A stretch of 64,000 nt of DNA from Gemmatimonadota bacterium. GTDB lineage: Bacteria; Gemmatimonadota; Gemmatimonadetes; Gemmatimonadales; Gemmatimonadaceae. The DNA lies in contig JAJPIM010000024.1 of assembly GCA_021324775.1 (NCBI GenBank), positions 124,001 to 188,000 of the forward strand. The letters are read 5' to 3'. Of the stretch, positions 52,465 through 63,772 are shown piece after piece. A model generated the notes under the pieces. The model was not told the origin of the DNA. It did not search any database and saw nothing but the letters and a program-made list of their open reading frames with translations. Each line of letters opens with the position of its first letter. Within the stretch, counting starts at the first letter, position 1. The position numbers and the translations under genes were made by a program.

Positions 52465-54099
52465 CTAGGACCTCACCCGGTTCCGTCCTTCCGCCTTGGC
52501 GCGATACAGCGCGGCATCGGCCTGCCCGAACAGATCCTCGGCCGAATCGACCCGGGGTCCCGGGAATGTCGCGACACCGATACTCGCGGTGAGGCGGAGA
52601 CCGGTGCCTTCATTCCCCGGTGCCCCGATGACGGCGAACATCTGCGCCTCGATCCGCTCGCGGATGCGTTCCGCGAACGCGACCGCACCGCCCTCCGCCG
52701 TCTCCGGCAGCACGACCACGAATTCCTCGCCGCCGTAACGGGCGACGACGTCCACGCTGCGGACCGCGTGCTGCAGCAGCGCGGCCACTTCGCGCAGCGC
52801 GTCGTCGCCGGTGAGGTGTCCGTAGGTGTCGTTCACCCGCTTGAAGTGATCGAGATCGATCATCAGCAGTGTCACCACCGAGCTATAGCGCCGCGCCCGG
52901 TCCAGTTCGGACGCGAGCCGCAGGGTGAGGGCGCGGCGGTTGAGCACCTGGGTCAACGGGTCGGTGTGCGCCAACGCTTCCAGCCGCGCGTTGTCCGCGC
53001 GGGTCATCTCGATCACCTGCGCCCGCTGGATGGTCGCCACGGCCGCGCGAATCACGGTGTCCGCGAATTCCACGTCCTCCGGTGTGAGCAACGGCTCATC
53101 GGCCGAGCGCCGCAGGAAGAACACGCCGGCCTGAGCCCGGTCGAGCGAGAACGGCAACGCGATCACCGAGCGGATCGACACCACCACGCCATCCCGCAGC
53201 CACGACTCGCGCACGCGGTCGTACAGCGGGCTCGTACGGAGGTCCTCGATCAGCACCGGCGTACCGCCATCGAGCGCGGCGCGCACTTCGGGATAACGGT
53301 CCAGCGTGATCTCGAGGTTGCGGATCGCGGGATTCTCGAAGGCCGCGGCGACGAGTCCGCGCTCGTCACCCGGTCGCGCGAGGATCACCGAGCAATGCGA
53401 GATGTCGAGCGCCCTCGCGACGCGGCGCGCCACGATATGGTAGATCTCATCGGAGGACAGGTCGCCGGTGACTTCGTGCAGGATGTCCACGAGTTTCCGG
53501 CGGCTTTCGGCGTCGTCGCGGGCGCGCTGGAGCTCGACGTCCTTGGTGCGCAGCTCTTCCCGCGCGGCCACGAGCGCGGCCCGGACTCGCAATTGCGCCT
53601 GGATGCGCGCCAGCAGCTCGCGCACTCGCACCGGCTTGCGCACGAAGTCGGCGGCACCGAGACCAAGGGTCCGGACGGCTGCTTCATCCGGCGGGAGCGA
53701 CGACACCATGAGGACCGGCAGGTCGCGCCAGCGGTCGTCGGACTTGATCCGCTCGAGAGTCTGATAGTTGTCAGAACCCGGCATCGCGACATCGAGCAGC
53801 AGGAGATCCGGCGCATCGCGCTCCAGCCGTTCGAACAGCGCATGGCCATCCGCGGCGGCGCTCACGTCGTAGCCCTGCTCCTTGAGCACCCAGGCCACCG
53901 TCTGCAGCACGGCCGGGTCGTCGTCGGCGACCAGGATGCGGGTATTCGCGATCACCGTCCGCGTCTCCGATGCGATGGGGATCGCGGCCGCGCGTTCGGA
54001 GTGCGCGAGTGCCGCGCCTCCGCCGGCGAATGCCCCGCGCGGCGGATCGCCGTTCTCCGCCAGTGACGATGATCCGGCCCCCAGGGGGAGCGGTTCCAC
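52465..54099 (-). CDS. Response regulator - GAF - GGDEF diguanylate cyclase
   Basis: 544 residues. Receiver domain (about 55-170): ILVADDDPAVLQTVAWVLKE, phospho-acceptor in LLLLDVAMPGSDNY, FVRKPVRVRELL. A GAF-like domain follows (LSSDEIYHIVARRVARALDI to AVATIQRAQVIEM), then GGDEF at the end: LMIDLDHFKRVNDTYGHLTG and ARYGGEEFVVVLPE. The RxxD inhibitory site is present as RSVD five residues before GGEEF. Makes c-di-GMP. GTG start, 10 bp after the second diguanylate cyclase gene; SD GAGG. Confidence 0.93.
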   Translation of the reverse strand: MEPLPLGAGSSSLAENGDPPRGAFAGGGAALAHSERAAAIPIASETRTVIANTRILVADDDPAVLQTVAWVLKEQGYDVSAAADGHALFERLERDAPDLLLLDVAMPGSDNYQTLERIKSDDRWRDLPVLMVSSLPPDEAAVRTLGLGAADFVRKPVRVRELLARIQAQLRVRAALVAAREELRTKDVELQRARDDAESRRKLVDILHEVTGDLSSDEIYHIVARRVARALDISHCSVILARPGDERGLVAAAFENPAIRNLEITLDRYPEVRAALDGGTPVLIEDLRTSPLYDRVRESWLRDGVVVSIRSVIALPFSLDRAQAGVFFLRRSADEPLLTPEDVEFADTVIRAAVATIQRAQVIEMTRADNARLEALAHTDPLTQVLNRRALTLRLASELDRARRYSSVVTLLMIDLDHFKRVNDTYGHLTGDDALREVAALLQHAVRSVDVVARYGGEEFVVVLPETAEGGAVAFAERIRERIEAQMFAVIGAPGNEGTGLRLTASIGVATFPGPRVDSAEDLFGQADAALYRAKAEGRNRVRS

Positions 54100-54109
54100 G
54101 ATGCCTGCC

Positions 54110-55312
54110 TCACGCGCTGATACGGTTCCGCCCAGCCGACTTGGCGCGGTACAGATTGCGATCCGCCGCCGCGAGCAGCGCCGCGGGCGACAGCTCGCCG
54201 ATCTCCGGCGCGACCATCACGCCTACCGAAATCGTCACCGGCAGCGACTGCCCATGGCCCCCGAACACATGGTCGTCCACGTTGCACCGCAAGCGCTCGG
54301 CAAACGACGTCGCGCCCTGCGTGCCGGTGTCCGGTAGCACGAGGATGAACTCGTCGCCGCCGAGTCGCGCCACGGCATCGGTGTCACGGGCGGTTTCGTT
54401 CAAGATGTCGGCCACGGTCTGGAGGACGTAGTCGCCGAATGGATGCCCAAAGGTGTCGTTGATCGATTTGAAATGATCGACGTCGATCGCCAGGACCGAC
54501 AGGGGCGTCCCGCGCCGCCGCGCCTGGCGGCACTCGCGCGCCAGCCGCGTCTCGAGCGCGCGCCGGTTGAGACACTCGGTCAGCGGATCCGTTCCGATCA
54601 ACTCGATGAGCCGGTGCCGCATGTCGTCGACGCTCCGCGCCAGCAGCGTGAGATCATCGGGACGGCGGTCCGCGCCCGCGCCCAGCGGGGTGCCCAGCTC
54701 GCCGGCTTCGACGTCGCGGCACAACCGGCGCAGTGCGTTCATCCGCGACCGGAAACTGCCGAACGCGAACACCAGCGTGCTCCCCGCGAAGAGAAACATC
54801 GCCGAGTACGTCACGATCGCCCAACCGTCGGCTGGTGGCCCGGGCCGGACGGGAGCGACGAAGAGCGAACCCACGATGTATGTGGCAAGTGTCGACAGCA
54901 GCCCCCACACCGCGAACGAAAGCCCGTAGTACACGACCGCGAGTTGCGCGGCCACCAGCCCCAAGATGAGCAATCGATCGTAGTCGCGCACCGCCGCCGT
55001 GAGGTACACGACACTCGCGGCCGCAATCAGGTCGGCCGAGAACACGAGCGCGAGCAGGGGCCGCGGCACGCCGTCCGACGGCGTCCTCCGCAGGTGCCAC
55101 GAGATCGCCGCGATTGAGCCCGCATAGGCCAGGGCCACGCCGGCGAGCGCCAACCACTGGTGGGCATCAGTACCTGAAAAGCGTTGCACCGCCGCAGCGC
55201 CCAATGTGAGCGCCGCCGCCACATATCGCGCCCAGCTTTGCCACAGTAGCACCTGCCGCTCCGCTCCGATGGCGGCCACTTTGTCCGAAATCCGTCGGGG
55301 TGGATCGTTCAC
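54110..55312 (-). CDS. Membrane diguanylate cyclase (GGDEF)
   Basis: 400 residues from GTG 55312, which has GGAG 6 nt upstream. Six or more hydrophobic segments (ARYVAAALTLGAAAV, WLALAGVALAYAGSIAAISW, LLALVFSADLIAAASVVYLT, LLILGLVAAQLAVVYYGLSF, AMFLFAGSTLVFAFG) form a membrane input domain, then a HAMP-like linker, then GGDEF: LAIDVDHFKSINDTFGHPFG and ARLGGDEFILVLPD, with RDTD as the I-site. The frame is open upstream to an ATG at 55600 with no family residues. Upstream partner of the receiver-GAF-GGDEF gene. Confidence 0.9.
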   Translation of the reverse strand: MNDPPRRISDKVAAIGAERQVLLWQSWARYVAAALTLGAAAVQRFSGTDAHQWLALAGVALAYAGSIAAISWHLRRTPSDGVPRPLLALVFSADLIAAASVVYLTAAVRDYDRLLILGLVAAQLAVVYYGLSFAVWGLLSTLATYIVGSLFVAPVRPGPPADGWAIVTYSAMFLFAGSTLVFAFGSFRSRMNALRRLCRDVEAGELGTPLGAGADRRPDDLTLLARSVDDMRHRLIELIGTDPLTECLNRRALETRLARECRQARRRGTPLSVLAIDVDHFKSINDTFGHPFGDYVLQTVADILNETARDTDAVARLGGDEFILVLPDTGTQGATSFAERLRCNVDDHVFGGHGQSLPVTISVGVMVAPEIGELSPAALLAAADRNLYRAKSAGRNRISA

Positions 55313-55854
55313 GGGCCACTCCGTGGCGCCGCCGGCCGGATGAGGCGCGCCCGCGGCGACGTCACAGAGGGCTGGCACGGCGGGGGCCGTGGCCGGGCCC
55401 ACCCCGATCTCCTCGCCAGGCGCGTGCCTGGAGGGCAGATCCGCGCATCCCGCCCGAAGGTCCGGGTGCGTCTCCCGATGGATATCGGGGGGCACCCGCA
55501 CGATCTTCGACCGGCGGACGCCTGGAATCTCGCCGGGGACGCCTGCCGGGCGCCCAGCGGGCGTCGTGGGATAGAGCGGCGTGATACCAGTGAGGTCCAT
55601 GAGCTCCGATCTGTCGGTACGAACAGGCGAACCGGTGGTGAGTCGTCGTCTGGTTGGTCGTCGTCCGGACTCGCCCAGATGCGACCCGGAGCCTGCCAGC
55701 GCATGAACCTCGAGGTTAGGCATTCCTAACCCGGGGTCTTCACGGCACAGGGTAAAGCAAGAAGCGAGCTCATCACGCTAAACATACGGTGCGCCGCCGA
55801 GAAACATTGGTCGCAAGCACGTTGCGACGGTCCTTGACGATCGGGCCCGTAAAC
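55313..55854. other. Region upstream of the diguanylate cyclase
   Basis: About 540 bp, no confident gene. The cyclase frame extends in it to 55600 (ATG with GGAG 3 nt before) and further to 55723. A GGTTAGG/CCTAACC hairpin with a CATT loop lies at 55714-55731. Nothing else recognised. Confidence 0.35.
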
Positions 55855-55893
55855 GGCAACAGAGGCGGTAATTACCTCACCGCCTCCGTTGCC
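55855..55893 (-). terminator. Terminator of gyrA
   Basis: GGCAACGGAGGCGGT and ACCGCCTCTGTTGCC (minus strand) pair over 15 bp with a single G-U, loop of 9 nt, then GTTT. It lies about 45 bp after the gyrA stop. On the plus strand the same stem has an A-C mismatch, so it is built for the gyrA direction. Confidence 0.75.
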
Positions 55894-55936
55894 CATATCG
55901 CCATGACCGAAAGGTAGCGCAGCGCAGAAGAGCTCG

Positions 55937-58462
<2,526 letters not shown>

Positions 58463-58654
58463 GATTCAGCCAAAAAGGATCAACGAGCGGGCGCGGAAAA
58501 CGCCGCAGCGGAACACGCGCCGGAGAGGCGGCCATCCAGCAGCCGGACCAACCCCGAAAGCTACCCGGTCCAAGGGCTCGCCGCAACCCGTTGGACGACT
58601 TCTAAGCCATTGCCGCCGTGTGGGTTAGGCAGACAGCCCCGGACCCCTGTTTTT

Positions 58655-58879
58655 TCAGTTCCGGGTCGCTCGCGCCGCGTCGAAGATCGCGCTCCGGCGG
58701 CACCGGGGGCAGAGCAGCCACACGCGCCGCCGCGCATAGCCCAGCCCGAATGATCCGCCGCCGATCCCGCGGCTGTTCATCGTCACCGAGCAGTAAGGAC
58801 ACTGCGGCGCCGTACCCGCGATCCACTGCTCGCGAATCCGCTGCTGCTCCTCCGCGCTGTACTGCGCCCGCTCACTCAT
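58655..58879 (-). CDS. Small zinc-ribbon protein
   Basis: 74 residues with two CxxC knuckles: APQCPYCSVTMNSRGIG and WLLCPRCRRSAIF, a compact treble-clef or ribbon fold. Helical start (MSERAQYSAEEQQRIREQWI). No function known. The ATG overlaps the thioesterase stop (ATGA), so it is translated with it. Confidence 0.8.
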   Translation of the reverse strand: MSERAQYSAEEQQRIREQWIAGTAPQCPYCSVTMNSRGIGGGSFGLGYARRRVWLLCPRCRRSAIFDAARATRN

Positions 58880-59271
58880 TCCCGCGCCTCGATCGCCCGG
58901 GTCAACTGCTCGCGGATGTGCGCCGGAATGGGAACACTCCGCTGGGCGTCGTAGTCGAACATGACCTGCACCGTCCGCCCCTCCGCCACCAGCCGCTCGT
59001 CGCGTGAGTCGACGATCCGGTATGCCCACACCCACGCCTTGGTGCGAACCTCGGCGACCGTGATGTCCATCGCCAGCGGCACGCCCCACTTCGCCTGGCT
59101 CACGTATCGCACCGATGACTCCAGCATGATGAACGGATAATCCTCGGCCAGCCCTGTCAGCGCTCGCCACGCGTGATGCCGGCCGATTTCGAAGTACGTC
59201 AGGTACACGGCGTTGTTCACATGACCACGGGTGTCGTAATCGCTGTACCGCGGGTCGATCAGAATGCGCAC
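58876..59271 (-). CDS. Hotdog-fold acyl-CoA thioesterase (YbgC/4HBT type)
   Basis: 131 residues. The 4-hydroxybenzoyl-CoA thioesterase signature YSDYDTRGHVNNAVYLTYFE contains the catalytic Asp; SSVRYVSQAKWGVPLAMDIT and GRTVQVMFDYDAQRSVPIP follow. Hydrolyses an acyl-CoA; substrate unknown. GTG start 1 nt after the oxidoreductase stop. Confidence 0.92.
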   Translation of the reverse strand: MRILIDPRYSDYDTRGHVNNAVYLTYFEIGRHHAWRALTGLAEDYPFIMLESSVRYVSQAKWGVPLAMDITVAEVRTKAWVWAYRIVDSRDERLVAEGRTVQVMFDYDAQRSVPIPAHIREQLTRAIEARE

Positions 59272-59272
59272 G

Positions 59273-60355
59273 TCACGCCTCCCCCTCCCCCTCCCCCTCC
59301 CCCTCCCCCTGCATCGTGAGCACGATCTTCCCGAAATGGTCCTCGGACGCGAGACGCTCGAACGCCGCTCGCCCGTCCGCCAACGGATACACGGAATCGA
59401 CCGGCGTGCGCAGCCGGCCCGCCCGGAACTCCGCCACGACGGCATCGAACTCCGCATCGTTGCCCATCGTCGAGCCCATGAGCGTCCACTGGTTCCAGAA
59501 CATCCGCCGCAGATCGGTCTCGACGATCGGACCGGTCGTCGCGCCGCACGTGACCAGCCGGCCCGCGCGGCCGAGCGCGGCGAGCGATTGCCGCCAGGTG
59601 GCCTGGCCCACACTGTCGATCACGACGTCGGCCCCTCGCTTGCGGGTCTGTTCGCGAATCGCGCGCGCGACATCGGTCGTACGATGGTTCAGCACCTCGT
59701 CCGCACCCAGATCCGCCGCGCGCCGCAGTTTCTCATCACTCCCAGAAGTCACCCACACGCGAGCGCCTCGCGCTTTCGCGATCTGAAGCGCCGCCTGCGC
59801 GACGCCGCCCCCAATGCCCCAGATCAACACCGTCTCACCAGGTGCGACCATCGCCCGCGTCACCACCATGCGCCAGGCCGTCAGCGTCACGAGCGTGAAC
59901 GCCGCGGCGCCGGCCGCCCCGGCGGCCCCCGCCCCCGGCGCGGGCACGGTCCTCACATTCGCGGCAGGCACCACGATGTAGTCGGCGAAGGTCCCCGGCC
60001 TGTGTTCGCCCAGGAGCTGGAAGTGCACGCACAACGACTGTTCGCCCCGCCGGCAATACTCGCACGTCCGGTCGCTCACTCCCGGATTGACCAGCACGAA
60101 ATCGCCCACCGATACGCCCCGCACCTCCGCGCCAACCCGGTCGACAACCCCCGCTGCATCGGCGCCCAGAATCCAGGACGGCGTGATCGTGACACCGGGC
60201 AGCCCCGCGACCACGAAGAGGTCGAGATGATTGAGCGCGGCCGCATGGATGCGGACGCGCACGTCGCTCGTTGTGGTGAGCACGGGATCCGGCAGATCGG
60301 TTCGAAATTCGAGCCGCTCCATGCCGCCGTGCGCGCTGATCGTGAGTCCTCGCAC
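59273..60355 (-). CDS. Zinc-type alcohol dehydrogenase / quinone oxidoreductase family protein
   Basis: 360-residue MDR-superfamily enzyme. The GroES-like domain has HAAALNHLDLFVVAGLPG and a cysteine cluster near TCEYCRRGEQSLCVHF (three of the four structural-zinc cysteines), then GTFADYIVVPA; the NADPH-binding motif is VLIWGIGGGVAQAALQIAKA. NADPH or NADH dependent; substrate unknown. The last residues are a GEGEGEGEGEA tail from a 6-bp repeat. GTG start, with TATAAC 14 nt before. Confidence 0.88.
   Translation of the reverse strand: MRGLTISAHGGMERLEFRTDLPDPVLTTTSDVRVRIHAAALNHLDLFVVAGLPGVTITPSWILGADAAGVVDRVGAEVRGVSVGDFVLVNPGVSDRTCEYCRRGEQSLCVHFQLLGEHRPGTFADYIVVPAANVRTVPAPGAGAAGAAGAAAFTLVTLTAWRMVVTRAMVAPGETVLIWGIGGGVAQAALQIAKARGARVWVTSGSDEKLRRAADLGADEVLNHRTTDVARAIREQTRKRGADVVIDSVGQATWRQSLAALGRAGRLVTCGATTGPIVETDLRRMFWNQWTLMGSTMGNDAEFDAVVAEFRAGRLRTPVDSVYPLADGRAAFERLASEDHFGKIVLTMQGEGEGEGEGEA
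59281..59310. repeat. Five 6-bp tandem repeats at the 3' end of the oxidoreductase gene
   Basis: Five exact CCCCCT units (AGGGGG on the coding strand) encode the GE dipeptide tail. Whole-codon period. Confidence 0.95.
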
Positions 60356-60369
60356 TGGAGTCGGGGAAA

Positions 60370-60377
60370 GTTATATT
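60370..60377. promoter_or_regulatory. Overlapping divergent -10 boxes
   Basis: The near-symmetric GTTATATTG supplies TATATT on the plus strand (60372-60377, 3 nt before the ATG at 60381) and TATAAC on the minus strand (60370-60375, 14 nt before the oxidoreductase GTG). Two transcripts could not start together from this site. Confidence 0.48.
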
Positions 60378-60380
60378 GCC

Positions 60381-60467
60381 ATGACAGCGTGGAGTACGCG
60401 CCTGCTCCGAGCGTGCCGGCCGCCGGCACTCGCGGAATTGCATAACGATATGCCCCGGTACGCATGA
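60381..60467 (+). CDS. 28-codon upstream ORF coupled to the E2 gene
   Basis: ATG directly after TATATT+GCC, 28 codons, ending ...RYA with TGA overlapping the E2 ATG (ATGA). Predicted peptide begins [17 protein letters not shown]; not hydrophobic, not an obvious family. The overlap implies translational coupling: ribosomes that finish it could restart on E2. Role as leader peptide is inference. Confidence 0.45.
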   Translation: MTAWSTRLLRACRPPALAELHNDMPRYA

Positions 60468-61774
60468 TCGCGATCAAAGTCCCATCACTCGGCGAATCCA
60501 TCGTCGAAGCCACGGTGTCGCGCTGGGCCAAACAACCCGGCGACCCGGTCGCCGCCGGCGAGACCGTCGTCGAGCTGGACACGGACAAGGTGACGGTCGA
60601 AGTGCCCGCACTCAAGAGCGGTGTCCTCGCGTCGCAAGCCAAGCACGAGGGCGATGCCGTCAAGGTCGACGACCTGCTCGGCGAGGTCGATGAGACGGCC
60701 GCCGTGCCGGCAGCCGTGTCTGCATCTGTGCCGGCAGCCGCCGCGGCGAAAGTCGCTGCGGCTGCCCCAGCGGCTGCCGCGCCTTCAACAGCGTCGCCAT
60801 CAGGAGCGGCGCCTGCCACGGTGGCCACGTCGGGGACAGGGGCGCCGAGCGCCGTCCGCGCGGCTCCCTCCGCGCAGCGGCTCGCAAGCAAAGAAGGCGT
60901 GGACCTCGCGCGGGTCGCGGGGACAGGTCGCGGCGGCGTCGTGAGCACGCCCGATGTGCTCGATCACCTGGCGCGCGGCAGCGCCACCGCTCCCCCCACA
61001 CCAGTGGCCGGCCCCGAATCGCGGGCCATTCCGACACCGGCTGGACCGAACGGCGCCCGCACGCCGGCGGCGCCAGAGGCGCGCGAGACCCGCGAGAAGA
61101 TGACGACGCGCCGCAAGCGCATCGCGGACAACCTCGTGCAGGCGCAGCACATCACGGCGCATCTGACGACGTTCAACGAGATCGACATGTCGGCCGTGAC
61201 CGCGCTCCGAAACCGCATGCGCGAGCGTGTCGAACAGGAGCAGGGCGTCAAGCTCACGTTCATGCCGTTCTTCGTGAAAGCCGCGTGCATCGCTCTGCGC
61301 CAGTTCCCGGTCGTCAACGCGCAGATCGACGCCGATACGATCATCTACAAGCACTACGTGAACATGGGTATCGCCGTGGCATCCGAGGCCGGCCTCGTCG
61401 TGCCGGTGATTCGTGATGCGGACCAGAAGGGCATCATCGTGATCGGCCGCGAGATCGCCGACGTCGCGACCCGCGCTCGTGCCGGCAAGCTCGCCATCGA
61501 TGATCTCACTGGCGGCACGTTCACGATCACCAATGGCGGCGTGTTCGGATCGCTCGTGTCCACACCCATCCTCAACTACCCCCAATCCGGTATACTGGGA
61601 CTTCACAAGATTCAGGACCGGCCGGTCGCCGAGCACGGGGCCGTCGTCGTGCGGCCCATGATGTACGTCGCGTTGTCCTACGACCACCGGCTCGTCGACG
61701 GCCAGCACGCGGTGTTGTTCCTGGTCCGCATCAAGGAATTGATCGAGGATCCGGCCGCCATGCTGGTGGCGTGA
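60464..61774 (+). CDS. sucB: Dihydrolipoyl succinyltransferase, E2 of 2-oxoglutarate dehydrogenase
   Basis: 436 residues. Lipoyl domain [20 protein letters not shown] with the lipoate lysine K42 in [13 protein letters not shown]; a long Ala/Pro linker; a peripheral-subunit-binding domain ([20 protein letters not shown]); and the catalytic core ([20 protein letters not shown]), ending with the active-site [15 protein letters not shown]. The lipoyl and core sequences match OdhB rather than BkdC/AceF. Its E1 (SucA/OdhA) is not in the window. E3 follows 7 bp later. Confidence 0.93.
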   Translation: MIAIKVPSLGESIVEATVSRWAKQPGDPVAAGETVVELDTDKVTVEVPALKSGVLASQAKHEGDAVKVDDLLGEVDETAAVPAAVSASVPAAAAAKVAAAAPAAAAPSTASPSGAAPATVATSGTGAPSAVRAAPSAQRLASKEGVDLARVAGTGRGGVVSTPDVLDHLARGSATAPPTPVAGPESRAIPTPAGPNGARTPAAPEARETREKMTTRRKRIADNLVQAQHITAHLTTFNEIDMSAVTALRNRMRERVEQEQGVKLTFMPFFVKAACIALRQFPVVNAQIDADTIIYKHYVNMGIAVASEAGLVVPVIRDADQKGIIVIGREIADVATRARAGKLAIDDLTGGTFTITNGGVFGSLVSTPILNYPQSGILGLHKIQDRPVAEHGAVVVRPMMYVALSYDHRLVDGQHAVLFLVRIKELIEDPAAMLVA

Positions 61775-61781
61775 GCCGCCC

Positions 61782-63203
61782 ATGAACGCCCCGTCCCCCG
61801 TTCCGGCCGAGGCCGACGTCGTCATCATCGGCGGCGGGCCCGGTGGCTACGTCGCCGCGATACGGGCGGCACAGTTGGGATTGCGCACGGTCTGCGTCGA
61901 GCAGGACAAGACGCTGGGCGGCACCTGCGTCAACATCGGCTGCATCCCGTCCAAGGCACTCCTCACCAGCTCCGAATACTTCGAGTTCACCAAGCTTCAC
62001 GCGGCGGAGCACGGGTTCCAGGCCACTGGGCTGACGCTCGATCTGCCCAGGATGATGCAGCGGAAGCTGGACGTCGTCGCCCAGAACACGAGAGGCATCG
62101 AGTTCCTGTTCCGCAAGAACAAGGTGACGTGGGCCAAGGGCCGCGGCGTGCTCGGCGCGGGTAACACGGTGACGGTGACGGATGCCGCCGGCGTGGCCAC
62201 GACGATCCGCGCCACCGATGTCATCATCGCCACGGGCTCCGTCCCCATCTCCCTTCCGTTCCTGCCGTTCGACGAGTCGCGTGTGCTGTCCAACGACGGC
62301 GCGCTCAGGATTCCGCGCGTCCCCGATCACCTCGTTGTCGTCGGCGCCGGTGTCGTCGGACTCGAGCTCGGATCCGTGTGGCGCCGGCTCGGCACCCGCG
62401 TGACCGTGCTGGAGCTCGCGCCCAGCATCTTGCCCGGTTTCGACGCGGACGTGATCAAGGAGGCGGAAAAGGTCTTCCGCCAGCAGGGGCTCGATCTGCG
62501 CACCGCGGTACGCGTGACCGGCGCACGCGCCAGCGGCGAGCGAGTCACGGTCGAGTACGAGAAAGATGGGGGCGTCGATGAGCGGATCGACGCCGATCAT
62601 GTGCTCGTCGCCGTCGGCCGCCGCCCGAGTCTCCAGGGCATCGACGCGGCTGCGTTGGGCCTGGGACTCGGCCCACGCGGCGAGATCCTGGCCGATGACC
62701 AGATGCGCACGAACCTCCCGCACGTCTACGCGATCGGCGACGCAGTCGGGGGCAAGCTGCTCGCGCACAAGGCGGAAGAAGAGGGCGTGGTGGCAGCCGA
62801 GGTGATCGCCGGACACCCCTCCCGCATGCACTACCGCTCCATACCGTCAGTCGTCTACACGTGGCCCGAGATCGCGGTGGCCGGATTGGCAGAACACGAG
62901 GTCAAGGCCGAAGGCCGGCCGTATACCACCGGGAAGTTTCCGTACTCGGCGAACGCGCGTGCCCGGACGCTCGGCCAGACGTCGGGCTTCGTGAAGTTCC
63001 TCGCCGATGCCGGATCGGGCGAGCTGCTCGGCGTGCACATCATCGGCCCCAACGCTTCGGAGCTGATCAGCGAAGTGGTGCTCGGGCTCGAGTACCGGGC
63101 CACTGCGGAAGACATTGGGGGCACCGTGCACGCGCATCCGACATTGTCCGAATCGACGAAGGAAGCCGCGCTGGCCGTCCTCGGGCGCGCGATCCACTTC
63201 TGA
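61782..63203 (+). CDS. lpdA: Dihydrolipoamide dehydrogenase
   Basis: 473-residue E3 flavoprotein re-oxidising dihydrolipoamide with NAD. FAD motif VVIIGGGPGGYVAAIRAAQL; redox disulfide C49/C54 in GGTCVNIGCIPSKALL; NAD-binding LVVVGAGVVGLELGSVW; C-terminal His-Glu pair in GGTVHAHPTLSESTKEAA. Follows E2 by 7 bp and overlaps the GNAT gene by one base. Confidence 0.97.
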   Translation: MNAPSPVPAEADVVIIGGGPGGYVAAIRAAQLGLRTVCVEQDKTLGGTCVNIGCIPSKALLTSSEYFEFTKLHAAEHGFQATGLTLDLPRMMQRKLDVVAQNTRGIEFLFRKNKVTWAKGRGVLGAGNTVTVTDAAGVATTIRATDVIIATGSVPISLPFLPFDESRVLSNDGALRIPRVPDHLVVVGAGVVGLELGSVWRRLGTRVTVLELAPSILPGFDADVIKEAEKVFRQQGLDLRTAVRVTGARASGERVTVEYEKDGGVDERIDADHVLVAVGRRPSLQGIDAAALGLGLGPRGEILADDQMRTNLPHVYAIGDAVGGKLLAHKAEEEGVVAAEVIAGHPSRMHYRSIPSVVYTWPEIAVAGLAEHEVKAEGRPYTTGKFPYSANARARTLGQTSGFVKFLADAGSGELLGVHIIGPNASELISEVVLGLEYRATAEDIGGTVHAHPTLSESTKEAALAVLGRAIHF

Positions 63204-63706
63204 TGAGCCGTTCGCCTGCGCCCGCCACCATCCGGCCGCTGGCTGCGTCCGATGGGCCGGCCTGCCGGAGCCTGTTCACGGCGGCATTCGGCAACACCCT
63301 GTACGCGGAAGCGCCCCGCGCCGCATTGCGCGCCGCACTCGGCGCCGCCGCGGCGGGCCGCAACGATCCGGAAGCGGCAGGTCTCGTGGCGCTGGCCGGC
63401 GATCGCCTCGCGGGCGTGGCGGTCTATGGCGAGGTGGCGGGCGCCGTCGGGGCAGGCAAGATGCACGGCATGGCGGTCGCGCCCGACTCCCAGCGCCTCG
63501 GCGTCGCCCGCTCGCTCATCGACGCATTCGTGGCCGAGCTCGCGAGGCGTGGCGCCCGCTTCGTCCTGGTCGAGTTCCCCGACGCTCCCGAGCTGGCCGC
63601 CGGCCGCGCCCTGCTGCTGCAATGCAAGTTCACCGAGGAGTCCCGCGTCAGCGACTTCTTCCTCGACGGGGTCGCGCTGTCGTTCCTGCGAAGGAATCTG
63701 TCCTAG
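63203..63706 (+). CDS. GNAT family N-acetyltransferase-like protein
   Basis: 167 residues. The acetyl-CoA pocket reads MHGMAVAPDSQRLGVARSLI (Q/RxxGxG/A-type motif A), preceded by VALAGDRLAGVAVYGEVAGA and followed by RGARFVLVEFPDAPEL. N-terminal TIRPLAASDGPACRSLF is typical. Substrate unknown. The ATG shares its A with the lpdA stop (TGATG), so it is co-translated. Confidence 0.85.
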   Translation: MSRSPAPATIRPLAASDGPACRSLFTAAFGNTLYAEAPRAALRAALGAAAAGRNDPEAAGLVALAGDRLAGVAVYGEVAGAVGAGKMHGMAVAPDSQRLGVARSLIDAFVAELARRGARFVLVEFPDAPELAAGRALLLQCKFTEESRVSDFFLDGVALSFLRRNLS

Positions 63707-63715
63707 TCATAGCAA

Positions 63716-63746
63716 AGCGGGGCCGGTCCAGTGGACCGGCCCCGCT
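63716..63746. terminator. Bidirectional terminator-like inverted repeat
   Basis: AGCGGGGCCGGTCCA and TGGACCGGCCCCGCT are perfect 15-bp inverted copies around one base, 10 nt after the GNAT stop and 27 nt before the stop of the convergent gene. Little T-run follows on the plus strand (CTGT), AT-richer TTTGCTATGA on the minus. Confidence 0.7.
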
Positions 63747-63772
63747 CTGTCGTGCGCCCCTGCCTGCGCCAG

